A stretch of DNA of 64,000 nt from Aestuariivirga litoralis (GTDB lineage Bacteria; Pseudomonadota; Alphaproteobacteria; Rhizobiales; Aestuariivirgaceae): contig NZ_WAHS01000001.1 in assembly GCF_015714715.1 (NCBI RefSeq), forward strand, positions 1 through 64,000, written 5' to 3'. The notes below the pieces were generated by a model. The model searched no databases. It saw nothing but the letters and a program-made list of their open reading frames with translations, and was not told the DNA's origin. Numbering within the stretch: position 1 is the first letter of the stretch; each line of letters begins with the position of its first letter. Both the position numbers and the translations under genes were made by a program. This document shows, one piece after another, positions 15,547-25,255 of this stretch.

Positions 15547-16470
15547 ATGAAAAAATTTCTTCTCGCCACCGCCGCCATCGCCATGATGTCCGGCACAGCT
15601 TTTGCCGGCAACATCGGCGTTACAATGGCCAACACCGACACGTTCCTGACCGTCCTCCAGAAGGGCATTGAAAAGGCCGCCAAGGATGCCGGCCAGCCGG
15701 TGCAGGTTGAAATTGCAGAAAACGATGTGTCGAAACAACTCTCGCAGGTGCAAAACTTCATTGCTGCCAAGGTGGATGCAATTATCGTGAATGCAGTGGA
15801 CACATCTGCCACGGTGCCAATGACCAAGTTGGCTAACGACGCCGGCATCCCGATTGTCTATGTCAATCGTCAGCCCATCGACGTTGACAAGCTTGGCCCC
15901 AAGGGCGCGTTCGTTGCTTCGAATGAAGCTGACTCCGGTACACTGGAAACCAAGGAAGTGTGCAAGCTTCTGGGCGGCAAGGGCGACATTCTCGTCATGG
16001 TCGGCGATCTTGGCAACCAGGCCGCAGTTCAACGCACCAAGGACATTCATGAAGTCATTGCCACCGATGAGTGCAAAGGCATGAAAATTCTGGATGAGCA
16101 AACCGCTGTTTGGGATCCTGTGAAGGCCCAGGACTTGATGACCAACTGGATTGCCGCCGGCAAGAAGCCTGCCGCCGTGATTGCCAATAATGACAACATG
16201 GCGATCGGTGCCATCAATGCCATGAAGGCTGCTGGTTGGAATATGAAGGATGTGATTGTAGCCGGGATTGACGCTACTCAGGAAGCTCTTGCCACCATGA
16301 AGGCTGGCGATCTCGATGTCACAGTGTTCCAGGATGCCGCTGGTCAGGGAAAAGGCGCTGTTGACACTGCCATCAAGCTTGTGAAAGGCGAAAAGGTCGA
16401 CGCCAAGGTCTACATTCCGTTCCAGCTCGTCACCCCCGCCAACATGGCTGACTACATGTCCAAGAACTGA
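15547..16470 (+). CDS. Periplasmic sugar/cyclitol-binding protein of an ABC importer
   Basis: A 307-residue RbsB-type (periplasmic-binding-protein type I) solute receptor. A signal peptide (MKKFLLATAAIAMM, cleavage near AFA-GN) is followed by IGVTMANTDTFLTVLQKG, the first ligand-binding strand. Further landmarks are VDAIIVNAVDTSATVPM, AGIPIVYVNRQP and AAVIANNDNMAIGAINAM. Inositol (IbpA) and rhizopine (MocB) receptors belong to this cluster, and the iol/moc context makes a cyclitol the likely ligand. It is followed by a strong hairpin terminator before the ATPase gene, the usual way to make receptor in excess over the membrane components. Confidence 0.88.
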   Translation: MKKFLLATAAIAMMSGTAFAGNIGVTMANTDTFLTVLQKGIEKAAKDAGQPVQVEIAENDVSKQLSQVQNFIAAKVDAIIVNAVDTSATVPMTKLANDAGIPIVYVNRQPIDVDKLGPKGAFVASNEADSGTLETKEVCKLLGGKGDILVMVGDLGNQAAVQRTKDIHEVIATDECKGMKILDEQTAVWDPVKAQDLMTNWIAAGKKPAAVIANNDNMAIGAINAMKAAGWNMKDVIVAGIDATQEALATMKAGDLDVTVFQDAAGQGKGAVDTAIKLVKGEKVDAKVYIPFQLVTPANMADYMSKN

Positions 16471-16486
16471 TCGACAAAACTTGCGA

Positions 16487-16516
16487 AGTGCGCCACATTC
16501 AAGTGGCGCACTTTTT
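16487..16516 (+). terminator. Rho-independent hairpin between binding-protein and ATPase genes
   Basis: A 10-bp stem AGTGCGCCAC (16487-16496) pairs perfectly with GTGGCGCACT (16503-16512) around a 6-base loop, and is followed by a run of T (512-516). It begins 17 bases after the binding-protein stop. The importer genes resume 14 bases later, so it probably acts as a partial terminator and mRNA 3' stabiliser. Confidence 0.88.
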
Positions 16517-16529
16517 CATGGTGAATTGA

Positions 16530-18068
16530 ATGGTCAGCCCTTCCACAATGAAAGCCGTCCGCGACAGCGGCGCAGTTCCGGGCTCGGAACATCTCCTTGA
16601 AGTGGACGATGTTCGCAAAGAGTTCCCAGGCGTCGTGGCGCTAGACAATGTGAAGTTCAAGTTGCGCCGCGGTTCGGTCCACGCGTTGATGGGCGAAAAC
16701 GGCGCTGGCAAATCGACACTGATGAAAATCGTTGCCGGCATCTACACGCCAGATTCCGGCTCGTTCAAATTGCGCGGCATCGATATCCGCTTGCAGAACC
16801 CCCTTGATGCCTTGGAGAATGGCATTGCCATGATTCATCAGGAATTGAACCTGATGGGGCCGATGACGGTGGCAGAGAATATCTGGATCAGGCGCGAGCC
16901 TGTGAACATGTTTGGTTTTGTGAACCACGGCGAGATGCGCCGCCGTACGGAAGAACTTTTCAACCGCCTAAATATCGACATTGACCCGATGGTCGAAGTG
17001 GGAACGCTCAGCGTGGCCAACCGCCAGATGGTTGAGATTGCCAAGGCCGTGTCGTTCAATTCCGACGTCCTGATCATGGATGAGCCAACTTCCGCACTTA
17101 CTGAAAAGGAAGTGAAGCATCTCTTCAAAATCATCAGGGCACTTAAGGCTGATGGCAAGGGCATCATCTACATCACTCACAAGATGAACGAGCTGTTCGA
17201 GATCGCCGATGAGGTTTCGGTGTTTCGCGACGGAAAATATATCGCAACAAGACTGTCAAAAGATGTGACGCGCGATGAAATCATCCGCATGATGGTGGGC
17301 CGCGACATTACGCAAATGTTTCCCAAGGAGACAGTTCCGATTGGCGACGTTGTGCTCTCCGTCAAGAATCTGACGCTCGATGGGATTTTCAAGGACGTGT
17401 CGTTCGATGTGCGGGCGGGCGAAATTCTAGGGATTGCTGGATTGGTTGGGTCGGGTCGCTCCAATATCGCCGAAACCGTTTTCGGTGTTTCGCCTGCATC
17501 TTCGGGTACGATTTCCATCAAGGGAAAAGAATTGGCCGTTACATCACCCTCCATTGCCATGGCCAACGGCATGGCTTTTCTCACCGAAGATCGCAAAGAA
17601 ACTGGCTGCTTCCTGCTGCTTGATATTCAGGAAAACACCCAGATGGCGGTGTTGCAGACTAAATATGTGAATTTTGGTTTCGTGAAGCAGCGTGCTTTGG
17701 CCGCTGACTCCAAGATCATGTCAGATCGCCTGCGCGTGCGTACGCCTGACATGCAGGAGCCGATCATCAATCTTTCTGGTGGCAACCAGCAGAAAGTTTT
17801 GATCAGCCGCTGGCTTTTGACCAAGCCGCGGATTCTCATTCTGGATGAACCGACACGCGGCATTGATGTTGGGGCCAAGGCTGAAATTCATCGTTTAGTT
17901 TCAGAGTTGGTGAAAGCTGGTGTTGCGGTCATCATGATTTCTTCGGAAATGCCGGAGGTTTTAGGGATGAGCGATCGTATCATGGTTGTACATGAAGGCC
18001 GGGTCACGGGGTTCTTGGATCGCAAGGATGCCGACCAGGTCAAGATTATGGAGTTGGCCTCGCATTGA
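16530..18068 (+). CDS. Sugar ABC transporter ATPase, two-domain RbsA/MglA type
   Basis: A 512-residue ATPase with two fused nucleotide-binding domains, as in RbsA and MglA. Domain 1 has a canonical Walker [10 protein letters not shown] (55-63), a degenerate signature (LSVANRQ), Walker [12 protein letters not shown] and a switch His in THKMNELF. Domain 2 has the degenerate Walker [10 protein letters not shown], a good signature LSGGNQQKV and Walker [13 protein letters not shown]. This asymmetry is normal for the family. It energises import by the permease encoded 23 bases downstream. The ATG at 16530 follows the terminator closely. An ATG at 16548 is a possible alternative start and would remove six residues. 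Confidence 0.92.
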   Translation: MVSPSTMKAVRDSGAVPGSEHLLEVDDVRKEFPGVVALDNVKFKLRRGSVHALMGENGAGKSTLMKIVAGIYTPDSGSFKLRGIDIRLQNPLDALENGIAMIHQELNLMGPMTVAENIWIRREPVNMFGFVNHGEMRRRTEELFNRLNIDIDPMVEVGTLSVANRQMVEIAKAVSFNSDVLIMDEPTSALTEKEVKHLFKIIRALKADGKGIIYITHKMNELFEIADEVSVFRDGKYIATRLSKDVTRDEIIRMMVGRDITQMFPKETVPIGDVVLSVKNLTLDGIFKDVSFDVRAGEILGIAGLVGSGRSNIAETVFGVSPASSGTISIKGKELAVTSPSIAMANGMAFLTEDRKETGCFLLLDIQENTQMAVLQTKYVNFGFVKQRALAADSKIMSDRLRVRTPDMQEPIINLSGGNQQKVLISRWLLTKPRILILDEPTRGIDVGAKAEIHRLVSELVKAGVAVIMISSEMPEVLGMSDRIMVVHEGRVTGFLDRKDADQVKIMELASH

Positions 18069-18091
18069 GGCTTTGAATTCGAGGGGACGGC

Positions 18092-19174
18092 ATGTCAGAC
18101 CAACCAGCATCAACCGGCGCATCCACTACAGGCCTTAGCAAGGTGAGGCGATTTCCGCCTGAGGTTTCGATCCTTGGCGTTTTGCTCGGCATCATTCTGG
18201 TCTTTGAAATTCTCGGTTGGATTTTCATCGGTGAGAGTTTCATTCTGAACAAGCAGCGCATTTCAATCATCATCCTGCAGGTGGCGGTGATCGGCATTAT
18301 CGCGGTTGGTGTCACCCAAGTAATCATTACGGCGGGTGTTGATCTGTCGTCCGGTTCGGTTGTTGGATTTACCGCGATGGTTGCCGCAAGTTTTGCCCAA
18401 TCCGCCAGCAATTCCCGGGCGGCTTTTCTTGATCCGTTTTATGCGAAATTCGGGTTGAGTTGGTTCATCGATTCAAGTCCGTTTTGGTCAATCCTATTTG
18501 GCATTCTCTGTGGGTTGCTGCTCGGCCTGATCAATGGCTACATCATCGCGAAGACGAAGATACCGCCTTTTATCGCTACACTGGGAATGATGGTTTCAGT
18601 ACGTGGCCTGGCAAAATGGTACACGCTGGGCCAGCCCGTGGCACTTCTGAACGACAGCTTCACCTGGTTTGGCCAGAGCTTCAATGTGGGCGGTTTTCCG
18701 ATTCCCCGCCCAGTCATTATATTCATCATTGTCGCAGTCATTTGCCATGTGGCTCTGACTTACACGCGCTACGGGAAATTCACTTATGCCATTGGTGCAA
18801 ACCCACAGGCGGCGCGTGTTTCCGGCATCGATATCGGCAGGCATCTGATCAAAGTCTATGCGGTGGCGGGTCTGCTCTCAGGCCTTGCCGGTGTGATGAC
18901 AGCGGCACGCGCTCAATCAGGCCAGCCGGGCATGGGTGTGGCCTATGAGCTTGATGCCATTGCCGCCACTGTCATTGGAGGTACTTCTCTTGCAGGGGGC
19001 GTAGGGCGTATCACGGGAACATTTATTGGCACGATCATTCTCGGTGTGGTGACCTCCGGCTTTACCTTCCTGCAAGTCGGCGCCTATTATCAGGAGATCG
19101 TGAAAGGCATCATCATCGTGACGGCAGTTGTCATAGATCAACAGCGCCAAAATAGGCGTCGCAAATCGAGTTGA
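18092..19174 (+). CDS. Sugar ABC transporter permease, RbsC type
   Basis: A 360-residue membrane permease of the RbsC/AraH family with about ten hydrophobic segments. Family landmarks include ITAGVDLSSGSVVGFTAM near residue 95, IAKTKIPPFIATLGMM, GANPQAARVSGIDI and the conserved loop DAIAATVIGGTSLAGGVG towards the C-terminus. A ribosome site GAGGGGA precedes the ATG. It completes the receptor-ATPase-permease set for a cyclitol or related sugar. The N-terminal 25 residues are polar and cytoplasmic. No terminator is evident after it; a 0.9-kb gene-poor stretch follows. Confidence 0.92.
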   Translation: MSDQPASTGASTTGLSKVRRFPPEVSILGVLLGIILVFEILGWIFIGESFILNKQRISIIILQVAVIGIIAVGVTQVIITAGVDLSSGSVVGFTAMVAASFAQSASNSRAAFLDPFYAKFGLSWFIDSSPFWSILFGILCGLLLGLINGYIIAKTKIPPFIATLGMMVSVRGLAKWYTLGQPVALLNDSFTWFGQSFNVGGFPIPRPVIIFIIVAVICHVALTYTRYGKFTYAIGANPQAARVSGIDIGRHLIKVYAVAGLLSGLAGVMTAARAQSGQPGMGVAYELDAIAATVIGGTSLAGGVGRITGTFIGTIILGVVTSGFTFLQVGAYYQEIVKGIIIVTAVVIDQQRQNRRRKSS

Positions 19175-20086
19175 CGCCGCGACAACGCGACTATCGTCTA
19201 TCCCTTGAGACAATACTGGCACCCTCGCGCACCAGATCGATTTGGTCGTGTTACCGATGTTAGGGAATGACGACTGTGAGCATTTGGTGATTTTTTTCGG
19301 GATCTAAGCAATGTCCGCATGTGATCCCAAAGCAGACTATTTGAAGCGCTTGGATCGTCGGAACGGTATCACGAGCGGACACCCCATTGATTATGGATGC
19401 TTTGGAACCTCTGCACCGACGCATACCCATAGCAGCCGTTACTTCGCCCAATCTGGTATGTTACGAATGATAATATACTCAATGTTGCGCTCGAACCCGA
19501 TCTCCATTTCAATAATCTCACGCATCTTTGGGTCCTGTTCTTCGCGCAGATCGTGACGATCGAGCACATTCGTGGACGGTAGCGATCGATGTGGTCTTCG
19601 TGGGCCAATCGCTGTCCGCGCCGCGAAATTCCCTGCATTACCCTGTTCTCCGATAGCTAGAAAATTGCGGAATGCTTGTCCTAGAAACGTTATGACATCA
19701 GAGGGATGTGGGCTGCCGTGGTATGTGGATTGGGCAGGAATGTTCGGTTTTCCCAAATAATTACGCTGAAAGCAGGGAATTGTCGGCAGAGACTAGTTCG
19801 GCCAGGACTGCGTCTACCACCATTCCTCCCGCACCAAACCATTAAATTCCATCTTTTCGGATATAACGACGCAATTACAGTAGCTTGCTTTCTGATGGAA
19901 ATCTCTGTTGCGCGAAACCGCGAGTTTCTGGCACATTATATAAGATTGCGCGCATGAAATTTCTGGCAGCCCCTTTTTTTGGTCCACGCTTTGTTGCTTT
20001 TTCTGATTAATTGCCATTTGAAACAGCGCCAAAATGGCGTCTGTGGAAATTGGTGATGGGGCGCTATTTTGGGTTGAAAGCTCATC
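19175..20086. other. Gene-poor 0.9-kb spacer
   Basis: No convincing gene is seen between the importer permease and fnrL. The open frames here are short and antisense to each other, without ribosome sites or family motifs. Base composition is lower in GC than the neighbours. The right part (19812-19997) is a copy of the dispersed repeat described separately. No FNR box is seen in front of fnrL, so no autoregulation is apparent. Confidence 0.55.
19812..19997 (+). repeat. Dispersed intergenic repeat, copy A
   Basis: This roughly 186-base segment upstream of fnrL aligns with copy B (30627-30838). Both begin with CCACCATTCCTCCC-CACCAAACCA (one base differs) and share ATCTCTGTTG, then AATTTCTGG-AGCC, and end with TTTTGGTCCACGCT. 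The middle is strongly diverged. There is no shared open frame, so it is more likely a decayed mobile or structured element than a gene. Confidence 0.65.
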
Positions 20087-20821
20087 GTGCCAGATAACCC
20101 GCGTTCCGATATTCACAATTCCGATGTCCCCATTGTCTGTCGGGCATGCGAGGCGCGGCACAAAGGCGTTTGCGGCGCGCTCAATCCGCAGCAACTGACG
20201 GAACTGGCCCGCCACACGACCAAGCATAAGTATGACGCGTCTGCGGGCCTCGTGTCGGATGGTGCTAAGGTTGATCGCTATGCCAATATCATGAGCGGAG
20301 TTATCAAGTTGGCCAAGCTCACCGCAGATGGGCGGCAGCAGATCGTGGGTTTGCAATTTGCTCCGGACTTCTTGGGGCGGCCTTTCAGCCAAATCAGTGA
20401 TTTTGACGTCGAGGCTGCGACAGATGTGCGGGTTTGTTCGTTCCCGCGAGATGTGCTCAACAAGCTCACGCGGGAAAGTCCGGAGTTGGAACACCGCCTG
20501 CATGCACAGACTCTGAAAGAACTCGACGAGGCGCGTGACTGGATGCTCGCTCTGGGCCGCAAATCGGCGAGTGAACGCGTGGCTGGTTTCCTGTGTTTTA
20601 TTGCAGAACATATCAATCCGGAGATAGAATTTGAAACAGGACCCGTCCGCTTCGATATTCCGTTGAAGCGCGCCGACATGGCGGATTTTCTGGGCTTGAC
20701 CATCGAGACTGTGAGCCGCCAACTCACCAAGTTGCGCCAAGCCCGTGTGATCGAGATCGAGAACAACCGCACCGTCATAATTCCCGATCTTGCCAAGCTG
20801 CGCGCGGCGACAGGTGCCTAG
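20087..20821 (+). CDS. fnrL: FNR-type oxygen-sensing transcriptional regulator
   Basis: A 244-residue CRP/FNR-family regulator. The N-terminal cluster C18-x2-C21-x7-C29 (CRACEARHKGVC), with a fourth cysteine at C117, is the [4Fe-4S] set of FnrL/FnrN/AadR-type proteins rather than the Cys-free FixK type. The C-terminal helix-turn-helix reads MADFLGLTIETVSRQLTKL and has the E-x-x-S-R recognition residues expected to read TTGAT-N4-ATCAA. Exactly such a box occurs at 22653-22666, before the cbb3 oxidase genes. The start is a GTG at 20087 with only a weak ribosome site. Its 3' end overlaps the convergent hemN gene by 4 bases. Confidence 0.92.
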   Translation: MPDNPRSDIHNSDVPIVCRACEARHKGVCGALNPQQLTELARHTTKHKYDASAGLVSDGAKVDRYANIMSGVIKLAKLTADGRQQIVGLQFAPDFLGRPFSQISDFDVEAATDVRVCSFPRDVLNKLTRESPELEHRLHAQTLKELDEARDWMLALGRKSASERVAGFLCFIAEHINPEIEFETGPVRFDIPLKRADMADFLGLTIETVSRQLTKLRQARVIEIENNRTVIIPDLAKLRAATGA

Positions 20822-22176
20822 ACGACTTTCGAGTAACGCTGCTCGGCGGGCTTCAGCCAGGTATCGAATTGTGCAGCAATGATGCGCACCACGGGCCTGG
20901 CCTCATCTGTCATATGAAGCCCGGCATCGTCTACCCAGCACAGTTCCGCATACTCACCGGCAGCAATGCCACAAGCCTGGCTGATCAGCGGCAAGGCACT
21001 CACCCCGAAACATTTTACCAGTTCATCAAAACTGAATGCAAAATCACACAACAGCCGCTCGATGATGAAGCTGCGCATCCGGTCATCGTCACTCAACGCG
21101 AGCCCGCGGGCGAGCGCCAGGCGGCCCGTCTGAACCAACGTCGCGTAACGCCCTGTAGCGACTTCGTTCTGCACATAACCGCCCGGGAAACAGCCAATGG
21201 AGGAGGGGCCGAAGCCCAGCCGCACGGACGCATCGTCATCACTGTAGCCCTGGAAATTGCGGTGTAGTCTGCCACGCTTGGCGGCAAGTGCCAGCGTGTC
21301 GCCTGGCTTGGCAAAATGATCAATGCCGATCGCACGGTAGTCAAAGTCAGTAATGACGTTGGCGGCGAACTCTGCCTGCTGGAGGCGCATCGCGCTATCT
21401 GGCAAAGTCTTTTCATCAATGAGCCTCTGGTGCGGCTTCATCCACGGCACATGAGCATAGCCAAATAGTGCAATGCGGTCCGGCTCCAGATTGAGAACCT
21501 TCTTCAGCGTGAGCGCGAGTTTCCCGGTGTCCTGTAGGGGCAGGCCGTAAAGCGCATCAATGTTGATCGACTGAATGCCGGCAGCGCGTAGAGCCCTGAC
21601 CACGTCCCGCGTCAGCTCAAAACTCTGCGGCCTGTTGATCGCAGCCTGAACCGCCGGGTCAAAGTCCTGCACCCCGATGCTGGCCCGCGTCATGCCAAAA
21701 GACATCAGATCCGCAATCGTCCCGTCCTTCACATCTGAAGGATCAATCTCGATTGAGATTTCCGGCGTCTGCGAGAAATCAAAAGCCGCATGCAGCGCCT
21801 CCTTGATCATCTGAAGCTCTTCACGCCTCAGGAGGCTCGGGCTGCCGCCGCCCAGGTGGAGTGCGGAAACCGGGACCTTGCGTTTCAGTTCTGCGCCCCA
21901 GAGCGCAATCTCCTGAACCAGCACTTTCACATAGTCTGCCACGGGCTCATAGCGCATCGTCTGCTTGGTATGGCAACCGCAGAACCAGCATATGCGGTCA
22001 CAGTAGGGAATGTGGATGTAAAGAGAGAGCTTGTCTGCTGCGCTTGCCGCTGCAACCAGCGCGCCCAGCAGGGCCGGGCCGCCATCGGGCTCGAAGTGGT
22101 TGGCTGGTGGATAGCTTGTGTAGCGCGGCAGTCCGGAAGGCTGACGGGCCAGAAGCTCCGCAATGTTCAGGGTCAC
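20818..22176 (-). CDS. hemN: Oxygen-independent coproporphyrinogen III dehydrogenase
   Basis: A 452-residue radical-SAM enzyme matching HemN, which decarboxylates coproporphyrinogen III to protoporphyrinogen IX without oxygen. The cluster motif is C59-x3-C63-x2-C66 (YCDRICWFCGC), preceded by YIHIPYC. Further family motifs are HLGGGSPSLL, SIGVQDFDPAVQAAINR, NIDALYGLP and IGIDHFAKPGDTL. It supplies haem precursors under the low-oxygen conditions in which the adjacent cbb3 oxidase is made. Its ATG overlaps the hemerythrin stop (ATGA), so the two are co-transcribed leftward. Confidence 0.95.
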   Translation of the reverse strand: MTLNIAELLARQPSGLPRYTSYPPANHFEPDGGPALLGALVAAASAADKLSLYIHIPYCDRICWFCGCHTKQTMRYEPVADYVKVLVQEIALWGAELKRKVPVSALHLGGGSPSLLRREELQMIKEALHAAFDFSQTPEISIEIDPSDVKDGTIADLMSFGMTRASIGVQDFDPAVQAAINRPQSFELTRDVVRALRAAGIQSINIDALYGLPLQDTGKLALTLKKVLNLEPDRIALFGYAHVPWMKPHQRLIDEKTLPDSAMRLQQAEFAANVITDFDYRAIGIDHFAKPGDTLALAAKRGRLHRNFQGYSDDDASVRLGFGPSSIGCFPGGYVQNEVATGRYATLVQTGRLALARGLALSDDDRMRSFIIERLLCDFAFSFDELVKCFGVSALPLISQACGIAAGEYAELCWVDDAGLHMTDEARPVVRIIAAQFDTWLKPAEQRYSKVV

Positions 22177-22616
22177 GGCAACTTCTCTTTTTCCAGCAAA
22201 GGCAGAATGTGTTCACGTTCAAAGGCAATATGCCGGCGCAGGGCTTCAAAGAAGCCGCGCATCATCCAGGCGAGCGCTTCGGCGTTGCTGCTGCGGCGTT
22301 CCATGACATAGGCGCGCAGGGCGTGAATGATATCGCCTGCATATTCCTCATCACCCATATGTTCATAGCCCAGCCGTTCCAGTGTCGCGGAATGAGTAGT
22401 GCCGTGTAACAGCGGAAAGACCTTTTCCTCTTCAAACCTGTGCGCGAGCGTTACGGTGGGCAGCAGGCTCTGGGCCACGTAGAGCCCTTCCTGCACATTG
22501 AGAGCATCCGGCAGACTGTCGGCCAGCCGCTCGAGCCGGTCGCACAGCTGTTCCTGTCTTGCGAGATGGCCGCGAAATTCGCAGGCAAGCAGATGGGGGG
22601 TGCTGGCAGCATTCAT
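22173..22616 (-). CDS. Hemerythrin HHE-domain protein
   Basis: A 147-residue all-helical hemerythrin-like protein. Spaced ligand residues are visible in HLARQEQLCDRLE, HRFEEEKVFPLL (His plus Glu), HMGDEEYAGDI and HIAFEREHILPLL, consistent with a di-iron site. Such proteins bind O2 or NO, or act in iron-sulfur repair. The frame can be read from 22649, but that start lies 3 bases from the FNR box, so ATG 22616 is chosen. If FNR activates it from the usual -41.5 position, transcription would begin almost at this ATG and give a leaderless message. It is coupled to hemN downstream. Confidence 0.8.
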   Translation of the reverse strand: MNAASTPHLLACEFRGHLARQEQLCDRLERLADSLPDALNVQEGLYVAQSLLPTVTLAHRFEEEKVFPLLHGTTHSATLERLGYEHMGDEEYAGDIIHALRAYVMERRSSNAEALAWMMRGFFEALRRHIAFEREHILPLLEKEKLP

Positions 22617-22652
22617 GCGGCCTGACCCTAATTGCCGAAACAAACGCATTCA

Positions 22653-22666
22653 TTGATCCAGATCAA
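22653..22666. promoter_or_regulatory. FNR/FixK box in the ccoN-hemerythrin divergent region
   Basis: TTGATCCAGATCAA is a perfect match to the FNR/FixK consensus TTGAT-N4-ATCAA. It is centred 61 bases before the ccoN ATG. A class II FNR promoter (-41.5) would place the ccoN start site near 22701 with a 20-base leader. The box also faces the hemerythrin-hemN operon, whose ATG is about 43 bases away. Confidence 0.92.
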
Positions 22667-22720
22667 GGCCACGCCGCGCCACCCGTGAGAGACGGGCAGG
22701 GTCAATAGAAGGCTGGGCAT

Positions 22721-24331
22721 ATGAAGAATGGCTATTGGGCGATCGTCGCTGGTGCAGGGTGTTTTGCGGCCCTGATGGGTGCTGCACTGGGGCAGGATGC
22801 GCTGTTCCGCGCGCATTTCTGGATTCTGTGTGTGGTGCTGGGGCTTTCCGCAATTGTCTTTCTTCTCACCATGGACGGAACAGGTGTCGGCCGTGACAAG
22901 CCGGATGGGTATATGGATGAAGTGATCCGCTATGGCGTGATCGCCACGATCTTCTGGGGCATTGTGGGCATGCTGGTCGGCGTGGTCATCGCTTCAGAGC
23001 TGGCCTGGCCCGTGCTCAATATCGGGCCCTGGTTCAATTTCGGCCGACTGCGCCCGCTGCACACATCCGGCGTTGTCTTCGCCTTTGCAGGTAATGCGCT
23101 GATCACCACGTCATTCTATATTGTCCAGCGTACTTGCCGCACGCGGCTGTTTGGCGGGCAACTGCCCTGGTTCGTGTTCTGGGGGTATCAGCTTTTCATT
23201 GTCATGGCGGCCACCGGCTATCTACTCGGAATCACCCGCAGTCAGGAATATGCGGAACCGGAATGGTATGTGATCCTCTGGCTTGTCGTCGTCTGGGTTG
23301 CCTATCTGCTGGTTTTCCTCGGCACCCTCATCAAGCGCAAGGAACCACATATCTATGTGGCCAACTGGTTCTATCTTTCAATGATCGTGACCATCGCCAT
23401 GCTGGTGATTGTCAACAATCTCGAAATCCCGGTCAGCTTCCTTGGTGTGAAGAGCTATTCTGTGTTTGCCGGCGTGCAGAGCGCGCTGGTGCAGTGGTGG
23501 TATGGCCACAACGCAGTGGGCTTCTTCCTCACGGCCGGTTTCCTCGGCATGATGTACTACTTCGTACCAAAGCAGGCCAATCGCCCGGTCTATTCATACC
23601 GCCTGTCGATCATCCATTTCTGGGCGCTGATCTTTCTTTATATCTGGGCCGGCCCGCATCACCTTCATTACACAGCACTGCCCGACTGGGCGCAGACGCT
23701 GGGCATGGTGTTCTCCGTCATGCTGTGGATGCCCTCCTGGGGCGGCATGATCAATGGTCTGATGACGCTCTCGGGCGCCTGGGACAAATTGCGCACTGAT
23801 CCCATCCTCCGCATGTTTGTGATGTCTCTTGCTTTTTACGGCATGTCCACCTTCGAAGGCCCGATGATGTCGATCAAGTCGGTCAACGCGTTAAGCCATT
23901 ACACCGATTGGACCATCGGCCATGTGCATTCCGGCGCCCTTGGCTGGGTCGGTATGGTCACCTTCGGCGCGCTTTATTTCATGACGCCTAAACTGTGGAA
24001 CCGCGCACAGCTCTATTCGCTTCGCCTGGTCAACTGGCACTTCTGGCTCGCCACCCTTGGCATCGTTGTCTACGCTTCGGCCATGTGGGTCTCAGGCATC
24101 ATGCAGGGGCTGATGTGGCGCGAATACGACAGCAACGGATTCCTCGTTTACTCCTTTGCCGAAACGGTGGCCGCCATGCATCCCTATTACATCATGCGCA
24201 TGCTGGGTGGCCTACTGTTCCTGATCGGTGCGCTGGTCATGACATATAATCTCTGGCGCACCATCCGTGGCGATGTGCGCGCCGAAATCCCCATGGGTGC
24301 GGACGCGCTCACTCTTCAACCAGCACAGTGA
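22721..24331 (+). CDS. ccoN: Cytochrome cbb3 oxidase subunit I
   Basis: A 536-residue haem-copper oxidase subunit with about 12 membrane segments. The haem and CuB ligand regions are visible: [17 protein letters not shown], the His pair in [15 protein letters not shown], and [15 protein letters not shown] near the C-terminus. CcoN is the O2-reducing subunit of the high-affinity C-type oxidase used at low oxygen. It is first of a rightward operon ccoN-O-Q-P-G-H-I-S whose genes nearly all touch or overlap. The FNR box at 22653-22666 and a GAAGG ribosome site precede the ATG. Confidence 0.97.
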   Translation: MKNGYWAIVAGAGCFAALMGAALGQDALFRAHFWILCVVLGLSAIVFLLTMDGTGVGRDKPDGYMDEVIRYGVIATIFWGIVGMLVGVVIASELAWPVLNIGPWFNFGRLRPLHTSGVVFAFAGNALITTSFYIVQRTCRTRLFGGQLPWFVFWGYQLFIVMAATGYLLGITRSQEYAEPEWYVILWLVVVWVAYLLVFLGTLIKRKEPHIYVANWFYLSMIVTIAMLVIVNNLEIPVSFLGVKSYSVFAGVQSALVQWWYGHNAVGFFLTAGFLGMMYYFVPKQANRPVYSYRLSIIHFWALIFLYIWAGPHHLHYTALPDWAQTLGMVFSVMLWMPSWGGMINGLMTLSGAWDKLRTDPILRMFVMSLAFYGMSTFEGPMMSIKSVNALSHYTDWTIGHVHSGALGWVGMVTFGALYFMTPKLWNRAQLYSLRLVNWHFWLATLGIVVYASAMWVSGIMQGLMWREYDSNGFLVYSFAETVAAMHPYYIMRMLGGLLFLIGALVMTYNLWRTIRGDVRAEIPMGADALTLQPAQ

Positions 24332-25086
24332 TGGTAAAAGTCATGTCAAACACGAACCAAGTTCTTGGCTTTCACTCGAAGATCGAACGCAATGTCACTC
24401 TACTGCTGGTCTTCTCGCTGCTGGTGGTGACGATCGGCGGTCTCGTCGAAATCGTGCCGCTTTTCTGGCTGCAGAACACCATCGAGAAGGTGAGCGGCGA
24501 GCGGCCTTACTCACCCTTGGAACTGGCCGGGCGCAACATCTATATTCGTGAGGGCTGCTATCTGTGTCATTCACAGATGATCCGGCCATTCCGCGACGAG
24601 GTGGAGCGCTACGGTCATTATTCGCTGGCAGCCGAGTCCATGTATGACCATCCCTTCCAATGGGGCTCGAAGCGCACCGGGCCAGATCTCGCCCGCGTCG
24701 GCGCGCGCTATTCCAATGACTGGCATGTCGAGCATCTGAAGAATCCGCAATCGGTCGTACCTGAATCGGTTATGCCGTCCTATGCCTTTCTGGCGGACAC
24801 GGATCTCGATACCGGCCTGGTTGCGGAAGGTCTCAAGACCAACCGAATTGTGGGTGTTCCGTATACCGATGATGACATCAAGAATGCGCTCGTTGATTTT
24901 AAGGCGCAGGCCGATCCCAATGCGGATACCGCTGATCTGCTGAAACGCTATCCCAAGGCCGTTGTTGGCGACATGGACGGTAATCCTAATCGCTTGACCG
25001 AGATGGATGCACTGGTGGCCTATCTGCAGATGCTCGGCACCTTGGTGGATTTCCAGTCCTATCAACCCGCCGATGGCGAACGCTGA
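24331..25086 (+). CDS. ccoO: Cytochrome cbb3 oxidase subunit II
   Basis: A 251-residue mono-haem c subunit with one N-terminal membrane anchor ([21 protein letters not shown]) and the haem-binding C-x-x-C-H in [40 protein letters not shown] is a strongly conserved CcoO segment, and the axial Met is expected in [10 protein letters not shown]. The ATG at 24331 shares one base with the ccoN stop. An ATG at 24343 (MSNTNQ) is an equally likely start. The subunit passes electrons from CcoP to CcoN on the periplasmic side. Confidence 0.96.
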   Translation: MVKVMSNTNQVLGFHSKIERNVTLLLVFSLLVVTIGGLVEIVPLFWLQNTIEKVSGERPYSPLELAGRNIYIREGCYLCHSQMIRPFRDEVERYGHYSLAAESMYDHPFQWGSKRTGPDLARVGARYSNDWHVEHLKNPQSVVPESVMPSYAFLADTDLDTGLVAEGLKTNRIVGVPYTDDDIKNALVDFKAQADPNADTADLLKRYPKAVVGDMDGNPNRLTEMDALVAYLQMLGTLVDFQSYQPADGER

Positions 25087-25097
25087 GGGAGATGCAG

Positions 25098-25253
25098 ATG
25101 ACCTTTGAGTATCAGGCGTTGCGCACTCTGGTCGATAGCTGGGGCCTATTGGTGATGGTGCTGTTTTTCATTGGCGCTGCCGGCATGGCACTGCTTCCGG
25201 GCTCGCGCCAGCAGCAGGCGGATGCTGCTCAAATCCCCTTCAAGGAAGACTGA
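25098..25253 (+). CDS. ccoQ: Cytochrome cbb3 oxidase subunit IV (CcoQ)
   Basis: A 51-residue membrane peptide between ccoO and ccoP, beginning MTFEYQALRTLVDSWG and with one hydrophobic segment (LLVMVLFFIGAAGMALL) followed by a polar tail ending FKED. The size, topology and position are those of CcoQ, which stabilises the oxidase. GAGGGAG lies 7 bases before the chosen ATG; an in-frame ATG two codons earlier is too close to it. The stop is 2 bases before the ccoP ATG. Confidence 0.9.
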   Translation: MTFEYQALRTLVDSWGLLVMVLFFIGAAGMALLPGSRQQQADAAQIPFKED

Positions 25254-25255
25254 TC

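Noticed and set aside
19345-19355. An AAGCGCTT word in the spacer after the importer, as a second LacI operator.
   Set aside because: The symmetry does not extend beyond the core and no gene start lies nearby.
19814-20740. A 308-codon open frame antisense to fnrL.
   Set aside because: It is a mirror of the well-supported fnrL gene and contains no family motif or ribosome site.
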